Assembly: GCF_003031675.1 (NCBI RefSeq)
Contig: NZ_PYWX01000070.1
Coordinates: 1 to 64,000 of the forward strand
Length of the DNA stretch: 64,000 bases
Direction of reading: 5' to 3'
Origin: Pseudomonas palleroniana
GTDB lineage: Bacteria; Pseudomonadota; Gammaproteobacteria; Pseudomonadales; Pseudomonadaceae
Of the stretch, positions 34,397-42,771 are shown one piece after another. Numbering within the stretch: position 1 is the stretch's first letter; every line of letters starts with the position of its first letter. Below the pieces are notes generated by a model. It searched no databases, was not told the DNA's origin, and saw nothing but the letters and a program-made list of their open reading frames with translations. Position numbers and translations under genes: made by a program.

Positions 34397-35713
34397 TCAT
34401 TCTCCTTGAGGGTTTGTTATACGGGTGAGTTCACTGAACCAGTGGCGGTCGTGTTCGGTGGGCACTCGGGTGGCCTGGGCCAGCAGCGCGTCATCCAGCA
34501 CCATGCCCAGTTGCTGCAGGCGCAATACCGTTGGCGGGTGCGTATCAAAAGGGTGTGCGATGGCGTGATCCAGCACCGCGTCGTTCAAGCGCAACGGGGT
34601 GTGGCGCAGGTGGTCGGCCAGGGCCTGGATCAGGTTGGGGTGGTGTTCGGCGAGCAGCCGGTTGATTTCAGTGTCCAGCGCAATCACGCGTAGCAGCGCC
34701 TGGCAGAACAGCCGCTCACCGGCGATGTTGCCGCCGACTCGATCCGCGACCAGTTCCTGAGCACGGCCCCAGTGATGCACCGCCAGGTGCCAGTGGTGCA
34801 GGAAACGCTGCGTCATCCAGAGTGCCGGGCGCTCGATCCACGCAGGGTCGGCCGCCTCAGCACTGAGAGAGGAAAAGTGCCGGCACATCAGGCTGAACTG
34901 CGCGCCGATTGCGCTGCCGCGCTCGGTGTCGCGACTGCTGAAATGGCCCAGTTCATGGCCGATGATCGACGCCGTCTCGGCCTGGCTCAGGGTCGAAAGG
35001 TAGGTCAATGGCAGGTAAAGAGTACGTCCGGTGAGCCGCTCGCCGGCCGGTTGCAGCGCCACATCGACGCTGGTCACGAAAAACGATTGGTCGATGCCCA
35101 CTACGATATGGTCGGGCACCGGCGCGCCGGCGGCATGCGCCAGTTGCGCAATCCACGCCCATAAGGCCGGGGCCTTGTCGCGCCCCAGGGGTTGCCCCAG
35201 AAATGCCGAGGACGGGCGCTCCAGCACATGCCATTGCTGGCGCAGCCGCTTGATCAGCAGGCACCCCGCCCACAGCACGCCAAGCACCGGCACCGCCACC
35301 AGCAGCATGAACCAGCCGCCAGCCTTGAAATGGCTCCAGCCCCAGCTCAGTTCATACGCCAGGCTCAGCGCCAGCGCGCCGACCAGCAGCGCGGTGTAGG
35401 CCACCAGCCAATGCCCCAGGGCACGCCAGCAGAGGAGCAGGCGGTCGTAGAGAAAGTCCCTGGATTGCCGCGCGCGCCAGGCGTCCAGCCGCAGCTTGAG
35501 CCACGTCGCGGGCCCCGCCACCAGCGCGGCAAGGGCCAGCCAGTACGCCAGCGCCGCCAGGGCCTGACGTACACGGATCCAGACGGGGTCGATGACCTGC
35601 GCCTCTCGCAGCACCTCATCGGCGCGCCAGCCCTGCACACTGGCCCAGCCCATCAGCGCCAGCGGTAACAACAGCAGCATCAGCGCCCATGACCCGCGTC
35701 CGAATCGGCCCAT
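34397..35713 (-). CDS. M48-family membrane metallopeptidase
   Basis: 438 residues. The zinc motif HELGH lies at about residue 255 (ASIIGHELGHFSSRDTERG). A third ligand Glu is expected in the helix RAQELVADRVGGNIAGE, as in HtpX/Ste24-like enzymes. There are at least four N-terminal hydrophobic segments (LMLLLLPLALMGW; WLALAALVAGPATW; WLVAYTALLVGALALSL; FMLLVAVPVLGVLW). It is the middle gene of a three-gene operon with a secreted protein upstream and a membrane protein downstream. Membrane-protein quality control is the family's usual job. Confidence 0.82.
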   Translation of the reverse strand: MGRFGRGSWALMLLLLPLALMGWASVQGWRADEVLREAQVIDPVWIRVRQALAALAYWLALAALVAGPATWLKLRLDAWRARQSRDFLYDRLLLCWRALGHWLVAYTALLVGALALSLAYELSWGWSHFKAGGWFMLLVAVPVLGVLWAGCLLIKRLRQQWHVLERPSSAFLGQPLGRDKAPALWAWIAQLAHAAGAPVPDHIVVGIDQSFFVTSVDVALQPAGERLTGRTLYLPLTYLSTLSQAETASIIGHELGHFSSRDTERGSAIGAQFSLMCRHFSSLSAEAADPAWIERPALWMTQRFLHHWHLAVHHWGRAQELVADRVGGNIAGERLFCQALLRVIALDTEINRLLAEHHPNLIQALADHLRHTPLRLNDAVLDHAIAHPFDTHPPTVLRLQQLGMVLDDALLAQATRVPTEHDRHWFSELTRITNPQGE

Positions 35714-35716
35714 GGC

Positions 35717-36145
35717 TCAGTTGGCCTGCAGATAATCGGTCAGGAACGCCTGCGCATTGCCTTGGCTGGACAGCGACTCGTCATAGCCAATGCTCAGCGC
35801 TTGGGCTTCGCCGGGCAAGTACAGCTCACCCCAGCTTTGTTGCAGCACCAGCACCACGAATTTCTGGCCGTCCACGCGAGTGGAGTAGCGGGTGTCCTTG
35901 GCGGTCTTCTCCACGGTCATTTTCTGGATCTTCAGGTTCCAGTCGTGATCCACGCCGTCCACCTGCACCAACGCCTGGTTGTCACTGCGCGCACCGATGC
36001 GCAGGGTCCAGACCTTCACACCGCCCGCGCCGGCATAGGCCAGCACTTTCTCCGCGACTTCCGGGCGATTGTCAGCGTGGGCAAGCCCCGCCATCACGGC
36101 CAACACCAGGCCCAGCAGGGCCGCCCACTTGCGATAAATCAACAT
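35717..36145 (-). CDS. exported hypothetical protein, first gene of the M48 operon
   Basis: 142 residues with a Sec signal peptide (ALLGLVLAVMAGLAHA, cleavage after AHA). The mature part is beta-rich (GGVKVWTLRIGARSDNQALV; RYSTRVDGQKFVVLVLQQ). No domain is recognised. It lies three bases before the peptidase gene. A periplasmic partner or substrate of the peptidase is possible. Confidence 0.7.
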   Translation of the reverse strand: MLIYRKWAALLGLVLAVMAGLAHADNRPEVAEKVLAYAGAGGVKVWTLRIGARSDNQALVQVDGVDHDWNLKIQKMTVEKTAKDTRYSTRVDGQKFVVLVLQQSWGELYLPGEAQALSIGYDESLSSQGNAQAFLTDYLQAN

Positions 36146-36317
36146 ATCCGCTTCCTCAAAGTTTCAAAGCCGATCATTGAAATCAACACGCGGGGGTCTG
36201 CCAAGCAGGTCGGCCGCTGCGCACAACAATTAGGCCGTGGTTCACAACAACTGATCCGGTTGCCCGATGTCGGTATCATGCAACGCTGCCAACCAGCTCT
36301 GACGGACGCTTTATCCA

Positions 36318-37265
36318 ATGGACCGCCGCAACCCGTATCTCGATACCCAATTCTGCTTTGATCATCCAGAAGCCCTGGCCCAGGCCGGCGTATTCGATGA
36401 CAGTGCGCGGCAGGTCATGGGCAGCGCAATCGGGCATTACCGTGCGCAGACGGTGCAGCCGTACTTGCAGTATTTCGACTGTGACTTGCTGTTCCCCGAG
36501 CCGTTGAGCATCCATAAAGTGCTGCCCGACAGCGTGTGCATCGTGCAAGTGCTGGGTGGGCAGTGGCAGCATCGGGTGGACGGCGTGCTGAACCACTACA
36601 CGCCCGGCGCACCCCATGTGCTGGGCTTGAGCGAAAGCATGGAAGCCATGGACCAGATGCCCGCAGGCAGCCGTGCACGCATGGCCGGGCTGCGCATCGG
36701 TGGCGACTACCTGCGCGAGATGGCCGAAGAAGACCCGGCACTGCAACCGTTGTCCACGCTGCTCGGTGATGGGATGCACTTTTCAGAGCTGAACGGCTGC
36801 CACGCCGTTGGGCGCTTGCTCGAGCGGCTTTATCACTCGCCTTACGAGGGCACGCTGGAGCGGCTGAACCAGGAAAGCCTGAGCCTGGCCGTGCTGGTGG
36901 AACTGGCCGCGCATCTGTCTGCGCCGCCGGTCGAGCCTGCGGCTACGCTGCGCAGCCATTCGGACCTGGCACACGAAGCACGCTTTCAGCTCGACGCCAA
37001 CCTGATGAACCCGCCCGGCACCCAGGCGCTGGCACGGCAGTTGGGTGTGGGCGAAACCACCCTGAGACGGGCCTTCAACCGTGTGTACGGCCAGTCGATG
37101 CTCGATTACGTGCGCCACCAGCGCCTGGAACTGGCGCGCACCCTGCTGCGTCAGCGCAAATGGCACGTGGCGCAGATTGCCCACCGCGTGGGCTATGCCA
37201 ACCCCGCCAACTTCAGCCATGCCTATAAAGCGTATTTCGGCCATCCGCCGGGGGCTGAATCCTGA
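36318..37265 (+). CDS. AraC-family transcriptional regulator (PchR/OruR-like)
   Basis: 315 residues. The C-terminal double HTH reads ALARQLGVGETTLRRAFNRV and VAQIAHRVGYANPANFSHAY, ending in GHPPG. The N-terminal domain has PEPLSIHKVLPDSVCIVQVL and RARMAGLRIGGDYLREM, as in PchR-type regulators that sense siderophores. No TonB receptor or siderophore gene adjoins it, so its target is not evident. Confidence 0.84.
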   Translation: MDRRNPYLDTQFCFDHPEALAQAGVFDDSARQVMGSAIGHYRAQTVQPYLQYFDCDLLFPEPLSIHKVLPDSVCIVQVLGGQWQHRVDGVLNHYTPGAPHVLGLSESMEAMDQMPAGSRARMAGLRIGGDYLREMAEEDPALQPLSTLLGDGMHFSELNGCHAVGRLLERLYHSPYEGTLERLNQESLSLAVLVELAAHLSAPPVEPAATLRSHSDLAHEARFQLDANLMNPPGTQALARQLGVGETTLRRAFNRVYGQSMLDYVRHQRLELARTLLRQRKWHVAQIAHRVGYANPANFSHAYKAYFGHPPGAES

Positions 37266-37396
37266 TGCCAGTTGCGCCTGAGCCCTTGAAAATCGTGGCC
37301 TGACCATTTTTTGCGCTTGCCTGTTCAAGGACAAGGCATTGTGATATCACTGCTCTCAAAGCCGCGATCCAAAGCGGCTGGCCTGGAGAGCTGGCG

Positions 37397-37690
37397 ATGA
37401 GGGTATTTGGCCTGGCAGTACTTGTCCCAACCTGCGCCGTCAGCTCTCTGATCTGTACGGGTGACACGGCGATCGCCTTGGCGGCCAGTTTCCTGTTTTA
37501 TCTCAGTGCCGTTTTACTCTACATGTACCCATCGATCTGCGTCGCCCTCCTCCATCCGAACCCTCCGCGTTCCTTGCTCAAGATCAATCTCCTCGCGGGG
37601 TGGACCGTATTCGGTTGGGTCAAGGCCTATCGTTGGGCGCTTGCCGAACTGCATGAGCAGGAGGCCAATGTACTCAAGCGCAAAGATTGA
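37397..37690 (+). CDS. superinfection-immunity-like membrane protein
   Basis: 97 residues with GGAGAG upstream of the ATG. Two hydrophobic segments (AIALAASFLFYLSAVLLY and KINLLAGWTVFGWVKAYRWA) flank a Pro-rich loop. The second segment, with Asn then GWT-x-x-GW, is the hallmark of the Imm_superinfect family (PF14373), named after the phage T4 Imm protein that blocks DNA entry of a second phage. Many bacterial chromosomes carry such genes. A role in phage exclusion here is inference; simple membrane housekeeping is possible. Confidence 0.65.
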   Translation: MRVFGLAVLVPTCAVSSLICTGDTAIALAASFLFYLSAVLLYMYPSICVALLHPNPPRSLLKINLLAGWTVFGWVKAYRWALAELHEQEANVLKRKD

Positions 37691-37764
37691 AAGTGATGGC
37701 CTATTGGCACTTTTTGCACGCGCACGGGTCAATCGTGCATCACTACTTACGCTAGTACGTCATC

Positions 37765-38010
37765 ATGCACAGCTGGAAGAAAATATCGTTGACTGAGGGT
37801 CTGGAGCGGAGTCTGCCGGGGCATACGGTGGATTGCGTGCTGATCAACGGCTGGACGGCCACCGTTTTTGTCAGGCAGCCAGAACATGAATCGATGTTTT
37901 GCACGACGGGTATCAACCTCGCCAAGCTGGCAGACAGCTCGAGCGTTCAGCAACTCGCTGACGAGATAACGTTTGAGGTTGATATGTCCAGGAACAGGAG
38001 CGCCGGCTAG
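37765..38010 (+). CDS. hypothetical small protein
   Basis: 81 residues beginning MHSWKKISLTEGLERSLPGH. It is soluble, with no recognised motif and no clear ribosome-binding site. It lies 75 bp after the superinfection-immunity-like gene on the same strand. Codon use is compatible with coding. It could be a chance frame. Confidence 0.4.
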   Translation: MHSWKKISLTEGLERSLPGHTVDCVLINGWTATVFVRQPEHESMFCTTGINLAKLADSSSVQQLADEITFEVDMSRNRSAG

Positions 38011-38025
38011 CGCTCCCCTATCGAC

Positions 38026-38229
38026 TTATTCTGCAGTGCTGGCGAGGTATTCGCCGGCTCGGCGAACAAGCTTCCTCCACTCTCTCCCATTGATGAGGCC
38101 GGTGCTCTCCATATCGTCGGCCTTGCTCAGCAACTTGAAATATTGATCCTCAATATCCTCGTGGTTTACGGCCTGGGCATACATTTCAGCCCAGCTTTGC
38201 ACAGCGGAACGCCGCATTGGATGTTGCAT
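38026..38229 (-). CDS. hypothetical small protein
   Basis: 67 residues, mostly helical and charged (VQSWAEMYAQAVNHEDIEDQ; GREWRKLVRRAGEYLAS). CAGGTG precedes the ATG at good spacing. No family is recognised. It is convergent with the 37765 gene. Confidence 0.5.
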   Translation of the reverse strand: MQHPMRRSAVQSWAEMYAQAVNHEDIEDQYFKLLSKADDMESTGLINGREWRKLVRRAGEYLASTAE

Positions 38230-38381
38230 GTGAGCACCTGATTATGTCCGCGCAGATAGAGCGGTGCCCTTCAAAAATCGTTCAGTAGTGCGAGGGGAGA
38301 TCCGACCAACGGTGGCGCGAGGCCATTATCGATATCGATACCGCGCAGGTTGCGCTCGGTGTTTTCAAATGGCACACCCTC

Positions 38382-39317
38382 TCAATTTCGCTGCAAAAGC
38401 GTGTTGGGCGCGACGCCGAACTCCTTGCGGAACGCATGGCTGAAATGCGAGAAGTCAGAAAACCCGAAGTCCAGCGCGGCCTGCGAGACACTGCGCACCT
38501 GGCCACGCTCGATCGCTTCCCGGCTGGCATTCAGCCGTTCTCTCCAGATCTCCGCCGCAGGGGTTTTCTGGTAGCGCGCAAAGGCACGCGTGACGGTGCG
38601 GGTAGATACATTGTGGGCTTGGGCGATGGCCTCGATCGACAGGTCCGGCTCGGCCAGATGGCGTTGGATGTACTGCATGATGCGGCCGTAGAGGTCCAGT
38701 TCCTGGTGAACGGCCTTCAGGTCCTGAAGTTCCAGGCTGATCACCAGCAGGTCGAGCAACGCCTCTGAATAACGACTGGAAATGCCTTCATCCTGGAATG
38801 CAGCAGGCGTATTGGCCGCGTGGCGCAGCATTTCCCGCAAGGGGATCACGCCAGGCCGTCGATCATCGAGGACCATCGCGGTGTAATCCGCAATACGCGG
38901 CAGGCGTTCACTGAGCAGGGCTCGCGGGATGCGCACCAGGTGGTTTTCGGTACCACCGAGGCTGAATCGGAACGCTTGCGTTGCGTCATAAAGAAACAAA
39001 TTACCGGTTGCCAGGCTGGCTTTCCTGCCGCCCTGTTCAATCTGGCCATGACCGTTTCGGGCAAACCCCAACCATAAATCGTCGGCCGGACCGCTGCGCA
39101 GATGCTGCTCGGAACGCTCCCAGTAATGCAGTGGCGATGACAGCGAGCAGATGTCCAGAGCGCCTAACGCATTGACCGCAAGCGCGCCATCGAAACTGCT
39201 CTGGGACAGGGGTTTGCTGTCGGCCGCCAGGCAATGGCGACAGACCACTTCTTTCCAGTATTCAAAGCGACGGGGTGCGGCGACAGCGAGGGTCGAATAC
39301 TGAGTACTTGGATTCAT
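38382..39317 (-). CDS. AraC-family regulator, probable activator of the aldoxime-nitrile cluster
   Basis: 311 residues with GAGGTC before the ATG. The C-terminal double HTH reads LSIEAIAQAHNVSTRTVTRA, with AALDFGFSDFSHFSHAFRKE; the N-terminal domain is of the FeaR/AraC_binding_2 type (RRFEYWKEVVCRHC). It is divergent from aldoxime dehydratase. Three direct-repeat sites with a 21-bp period lie upstream of oxd, the globin and the amidase, which is what an AraC-type activator would need. AraC-type activators are known in related aldoxime/nitrile clusters. The inducer is probably an aldoxime, nitrile or amide (inference). Confidence 0.85.
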   Translation of the reverse strand: MNPSTQYSTLAVAAPRRFEYWKEVVCRHCLAADSKPLSQSSFDGALAVNALGALDICSLSSPLHYWERSEQHLRSGPADDLWLGFARNGHGQIEQGGRKASLATGNLFLYDATQAFRFSLGGTENHLVRIPRALLSERLPRIADYTAMVLDDRRPGVIPLREMLRHAANTPAAFQDEGISSRYSEALLDLLVISLELQDLKAVHQELDLYGRIMQYIQRHLAEPDLSIEAIAQAHNVSTRTVTRAFARYQKTPAAEIWRERLNASREAIERGQVRSVSQAALDFGFSDFSHFSHAFRKEFGVAPNTLLQRN

Positions 39318-39580
39318 GACACTGACCTCGGTACAGCAATGCAGTAAGAGCTGGAGAAGGTGTTACCGGCTTTTCAGCGCTAGCAATTAACAGGCCAGGC
39401 GCCTTCACGGGCGCAGGTGAGTGATCGACACGCGTCTGTCACCGACATTGTCTCCCCTCGCCCGTATGCAAGGTGACGACCTCGCCCTACCCATTAAGAG
39501 GCACGGCCCCGTGTGTTTACAGTGGTGGTGCACCAACCTCGATCATGCCCGCGCGCGCCTGCTTACGCTGTCTTTTCCAA

Positions 39581-39609
39581 CCAAACGGTTGTCTCGACGA
39601 ACCAAGCGG
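39581..39609 (+). promoter_or_regulatory. AraC-type operator upstream of aldoxime dehydratase (site A)
   Basis: CCAAACGG at 39581-39588 and CCAAGCGG at 39602-39609, a direct repeat with a 21-bp period and TTGTCT between. The same arrangement occurs at 41906-41934 and 42623-42650. It lies about 270 bp before the oxd start. The surrounding 39318-39876 stretch has no other supported gene. Confidence 0.65.
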
Positions 39610-39876
39610 CTGCGCGTCGTCACGCCTAATTTCCACCTCACAGCAACTCAACCCCCGCTGATGAGGCTCGCCATGCATCGACCCTGTTCACCCCCCTTGG
39701 CTGACACCTCCTGGCTCCTGCAGAGGCGCGACCTCGTGCCTGAAGAGTCGGCGTATTGGTTGATCGAGTGGGGGGCGATGAAGCTGCTGCACCGACGACA
39801 GACCGCCAAGCGCGGCCAGCCGCCCAAGTACTGATGCCCAACCGTAGGCCTGAACCAAAATAACGAGGAGCCCAAC

Positions 39877-40935
39877 ATGGAATCTGCAATCGACACACAT
39901 CTCAAATGCCCACGCACCCTGTCTCGCCGCGTCCCCGATGAGTACCAGCCGCCCTTTGCAATGTGGGTGGCACGCGCCGACGAGCATTTGGAACAGGTGG
40001 TGATGGCTTACTTCGGCGTGCAGTATCGCGGCGAAGCGCAGCGCGCAGCCGCGCTGCAGGCGATGCGTCATATCGTCGAAAGTTTCAGCCTGGCCGATGG
40101 CCCGCAGACCCATGACTTGACCCACCACACCGACAACAGCGGCTTCGATAATCTGATTGTGGTCGGCTACTGGAAGGACCCGGCGGCTCACTGCCGCTGG
40201 CTGCGCTCGGCACCGGTCAACGCCTGGTGGGCGTCAGAGGACAGGCTCAACGACGGCCTTGGCTATTTTCGCGAGATCAGCGCACCGCGCGCCGAGCAGT
40301 TCGAGACGCTGTACGCCTTCCAGGACAACCTGCCCGGTGTCGGCGCGGTCATGGATAACATCAGTGGCGAAATCGAAGAGCACGGTTACTGGGGTTCGAT
40401 GCGCGACCGCTTCCCCATCTCGCAGACGGACTGGATGAAGCCGACGAGCGAGCTGCAAGTGATCGCCGGTGACCCGGCCCAAGGTGGGCGCGTGGTGGTG
40501 CTGGGGCATGACAACCTCACGCTGATCCGCTCCGGCCAGGACTGGGCGGATGCCGAGGCTGAAGAGCGCTCGCTGTACCTCGACGAAATCCTGCCGACCT
40601 TGCAGGACGGCATGGACTTCCTGCGCGACAACGGCCAACCGCTGGGCTGCTACAGCAACCGGTTCGTGCGCAATATCGACCTGGACGGCAACTTTCTCGA
40701 CGTCAGCTACAACATCGGTCACTGGCGCTCGGTGGAGAAACTCGAACGCTGGGCCGAATCCCACCCGACCCACCTGCGCATTTTCGTGACCTTCTTTCGC
40801 GTGGCCGCGGGCTTGAAGAAGTTGCGGCTGTACCACGAAGTATCGGTATCGGACGCCAAGAGCCAGATCTTCGAGTACATCAACTGCCATCCGCAGACCG
40901 GCATGTTGCGCGACGCGCAAGTATCGCCCGCCTGA
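39877..40935 (+). CDS. oxdA: aldoxime dehydratase
   Basis: 352 residues, ATG preceded by CGAGGAG. This haem enzyme dehydrates aldoximes to nitriles in the cytoplasm. The residues known in OxdA of P. chlororaphis are at exactly the same numbers: haem-ligand His299 (HPTHLRIF), distal catalytic His320 (LRLYHEVS), Ser219 (LIRSGQ) and Arg178 (RDRFP). Family length is also 352-353. It heads the pathway set: nitrile hydratase and amidase downstream convert its product to acid. The AraC regulator is divergent, and operator-like site A is upstream. A terminator-like hairpin follows before the porin gene. Confidence 0.95.
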   Translation: MESAIDTHLKCPRTLSRRVPDEYQPPFAMWVARADEHLEQVVMAYFGVQYRGEAQRAAALQAMRHIVESFSLADGPQTHDLTHHTDNSGFDNLIVVGYWKDPAAHCRWLRSAPVNAWWASEDRLNDGLGYFREISAPRAEQFETLYAFQDNLPGVGAVMDNISGEIEEHGYWGSMRDRFPISQTDWMKPTSELQVIAGDPAQGGRVVVLGHDNLTLIRSGQDWADAEAEERSLYLDEILPTLQDGMDFLRDNGQPLGCYSNRFVRNIDLDGNFLDVSYNIGHWRSVEKLERWAESHPTHLRIFVTFFRVAAGLKKLRLYHEVSVSDAKSQIFEYINCHPQTGMLRDAQVSPA

Positions 40936-40957
40936 CGCCAGCCCTGACTCCACTTTT

Positions 40958-40999
40958 AGCCCTGCGCTTTGCCTGACTGGCGATAGCGGGGCTCTTTTT
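40958..40999 (+). terminator. terminator or attenuator between oxd and the channel gene
   Basis: AGCCCTGC at 40958-40965 pairs with GCGGGGCT at 40986-40993 (one G-T pair), followed by C and five T. It lies 23 bp after the oxd stop and 30 bp before the next start, so it may lower expression of downstream genes relative to oxd. Confidence 0.6.
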
Positions 41000-41022
41000 G
41001 CCCGCAAAAAGGATCCTCGACC

Positions 41023-41889
41023 ATGAAACAGTTTCGTTACCTGTCGCTTGCAGCCCTCCTCCCCAGCCTTTGCGCCCACGCGGTCGAGGTAGCCCCTGGC
41101 GACTACGAGCAGTTGCCCGCTGATGCAACGCTTGGCCTGCTCTACTACCAGCACTCCACCACGAACAGTGCCTATGCCCAAGGCCACAAAATCAGTTCCG
41201 ATTTCAACCTGACTTCCGACGTTGGCATTCTGCGACTGCTGCACGTCTACCAGCTGAGCGAGCGACTCACCGTCTCGCCACAACTCCTGTTGCCCTTCGG
41301 CCATGTCTCAAGCGGCGGTGACGCTTCCGCCTTGGGCAACACCAGTGGCGTGGGCGACCTCATTCTCACCGCGCCGCTCAAATACACGCTAAACGATGCC
41401 AAAGACGTCCTCGGCGCCACCGCTTACCTCTATGTGCCTAGCGGCAACTACGACAAGAACGACGCGCTCAACCTGGGCGAGAACCGCTGGAAGGTTGACC
41501 TCCAGGCGGCCTACATCAAGCACTTCTCGGAAAAGTGGGCCGTCGACCTCGTAGGCGATGCCATTTGGTATGGCGACAACAACGACTTCGGCGCCAACTC
41601 CGCCCGCAGGGAGCAGGACGTTTCCTACGAAACCCAGTTGATGGGCCGCTACATGCCTGACCCGACCACCGCGCTGGCCATTGGCTTTGGCCACAACTGG
41701 GGCGGTGAAACCCAGGTCGCGGGTGTCAACCAGGACGACAAGATGCAGACCACCAACTTTCGCGTCACCGCCACCAAGTTCGTCACCGCCAAGGACCAGT
41801 TTCAGCTGCAACTGGGCCGCGACCTGTCCGTGGAGAACGGGCCAAAGGAAAGCTTTCGCATGAACCTGCGTTACGCACGGGTTTTCTGA
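41023..41889 (+). CDS. outer-membrane channel, phenol/MetA-pathway transporter family
   Basis: 288 residues with a Sec signal peptide (FRYLSLAALLPSLCAHA, cleavage near AHA). The mature protein is all beta, with alternating aromatic strands (VDLQAAYIKHFSEKWAVDLV; DFQ-free Gly turns) and a C-terminal Phe, as in outer-membrane barrels. The pattern fits PF13557, a family beside aromatic and nitrile catabolic genes and thought to pass hydrophobic substrates. AAAAAGGATCC precedes the ATG. It probably admits aldoximes or nitriles. Confidence 0.8.
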   Translation: MKQFRYLSLAALLPSLCAHAVEVAPGDYEQLPADATLGLLYYQHSTTNSAYAQGHKISSDFNLTSDVGILRLLHVYQLSERLTVSPQLLLPFGHVSSGGDASALGNTSGVGDLILTAPLKYTLNDAKDVLGATAYLYVPSGNYDKNDALNLGENRWKVDLQAAYIKHFSEKWAVDLVGDAIWYGDNNDFGANSARREQDVSYETQLMGRYMPDPTTALAIGFGHNWGGETQVAGVNQDDKMQTTNFRVTATKFVTAKDQFQLQLGRDLSVENGPKESFRMNLRYARVF

Positions 41890-41905
41890 CCCCTGTCCGC
41901 CTGGA

Positions 41906-41934
41906 TCAAACGGTTGTCTTCACCAGCCAAGCGT
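41906..41934 (+). promoter_or_regulatory. AraC-type operator upstream of the globin gene (site B)
   Basis: TCAAACGG at 41906-41913 and CCAAGCGT at 41927-41934, again a 21-bp period with TTGTCT between. It ends 78 bp before the globin ATG, a usual distance for activation. Confidence 0.65.
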
Positions 41935-42012
41935 GCGCGCGCGAGCAGATCTAACGTGAACCCGCCAGCCGTAGCCAATGAGATTGTCCCCACTGAAACG
42001 GAGAAATCACAC

Positions 42013-42537
42013 ATGACCGACCAACAACCCGCCCTGGAACAACAGCCCTCCCTCTACACGCGACTCGGGGGCTACGACGTTATCTATCAGTTCGCCGGCG
42101 CCGTGTTGAGAAAAACAATGGGCCACCCTGCCATCGGGCACATCTGGGCCCATATGTCCGAATCAACGTTCCAGAAGGAACACATCAATTTTGTCGATTT
42201 CCTCTCCGAGCACTGGGGCGGAAGCGCCAAATACCGGGGGCGGGACATGGTCACCGCGCATCGGGGCATGGGGCTTACCGAGGTGCACTGGCAAGCCGTG
42301 CTCGATTGTCTCGAGGAGTGCTACAACGACTACGACCTGGCGGCGAACCTGCGCAAAGAGGTCAATGACTTTCTCATCAAGTTCAAGCCGGCGGTGATAG
42401 GTAGCCCCTCCTATCGGGACGTCGTACTCGCCCACCCTGAAATGGACCCCGCCAAGGGCATGAAAAGCGTCGGCGTTATCTGGCCCAAACACGAGAAGTC
42501 ATCTGCGCAAGACGCAACGCCTGAACCCCGGAAATAA
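42013..42537 (+). CDS. group I truncated haemoglobin
   Basis: 174 residues from the ATG at 42013 with CGGAG upstream. SLYTRLGGYDVIYQFAGAVL opens the fold. The proximal His is in DMVTAHRGMGLTE, preceded by GGSAKYRGR, as in group I truncated globins. About 15 extra residues precede the fold and a C-terminal tail of about 50 residues follows it. The gene lies inside the aldoxime-nitrile cluster and has its own operator-like site B. Such globins oxidise NO to nitrate or bind O2. Here it could protect the haem dehydratase or the NO-sensitive Fe-type nitrile hydratase; that role is inferred. Confidence 0.85.
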   Translation: MTDQQPALEQQPSLYTRLGGYDVIYQFAGAVLRKTMGHPAIGHIWAHMSESTFQKEHINFVDFLSEHWGGSAKYRGRDMVTAHRGMGLTEVHWQAVLDCLEECYNDYDLAANLRKEVNDFLIKFKPAVIGSPSYRDVVLAHPEMDPAKGMKSVGVIWPKHEKSSAQDATPEPRK

Positions 42538-42551
42538 GCCGTTTAGATCTT

Positions 42552-42588
42552 CAGGGCATACGCCCTGCTGCCGGGGTTCGCCCTGGCA
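42552..42588 (+). other. two consecutive hairpins after the globin gene
   Basis: CAGGGC-ATAC-GCCCTG (42552-42567), then CTGCCGGGG-TTCG-CCCTGGCAG (about 42567-42588). They lie just after the globin stop and before operator site C. There is no T-run, so they may protect or end the upstream message. Confidence 0.4.
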
Positions 42589-42622
42589 GCTGAAGCTCAC
42601 GGGACACACCCGTCCCTTTCAA

Positions 42623-42650
42623 CCAAATGGCTGTCTTGCTCAACCAAGCG
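42623..42650 (+). promoter_or_regulatory. AraC-type operator upstream of amidase/nitrile hydratase (site C)
   Basis: CCAAATGG at 42623-42630 and CCAAGCG at 42644-42650, with a 21-bp period and CTGTCT between. It ends 121 bp before the amidase ATG and probably drives the amidase-nthA-nthB-activator genes. Confidence 0.65.
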
Positions 42651-42771
42651 CCGTTCGATCACCAGAGATAGCTTAGTCACAGACCCCAGTCACGCGGACA
42701 CCTTTGCAGGACCTCGCCGCGAGACATGTGCACAGACATTTGCCAGCCCACTTCAGGAAACAGGACGTCTC

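Noticed and set aside
39421..39834. 137-codon plus-strand open frame between the AraC gene and oxd
   Set aside because: No ribosome-binding site, no recognisable domain, composition rich in Arg/Leu/Pro as in chance GC-rich frames, and it contains operator site A. More likely a regulatory region.
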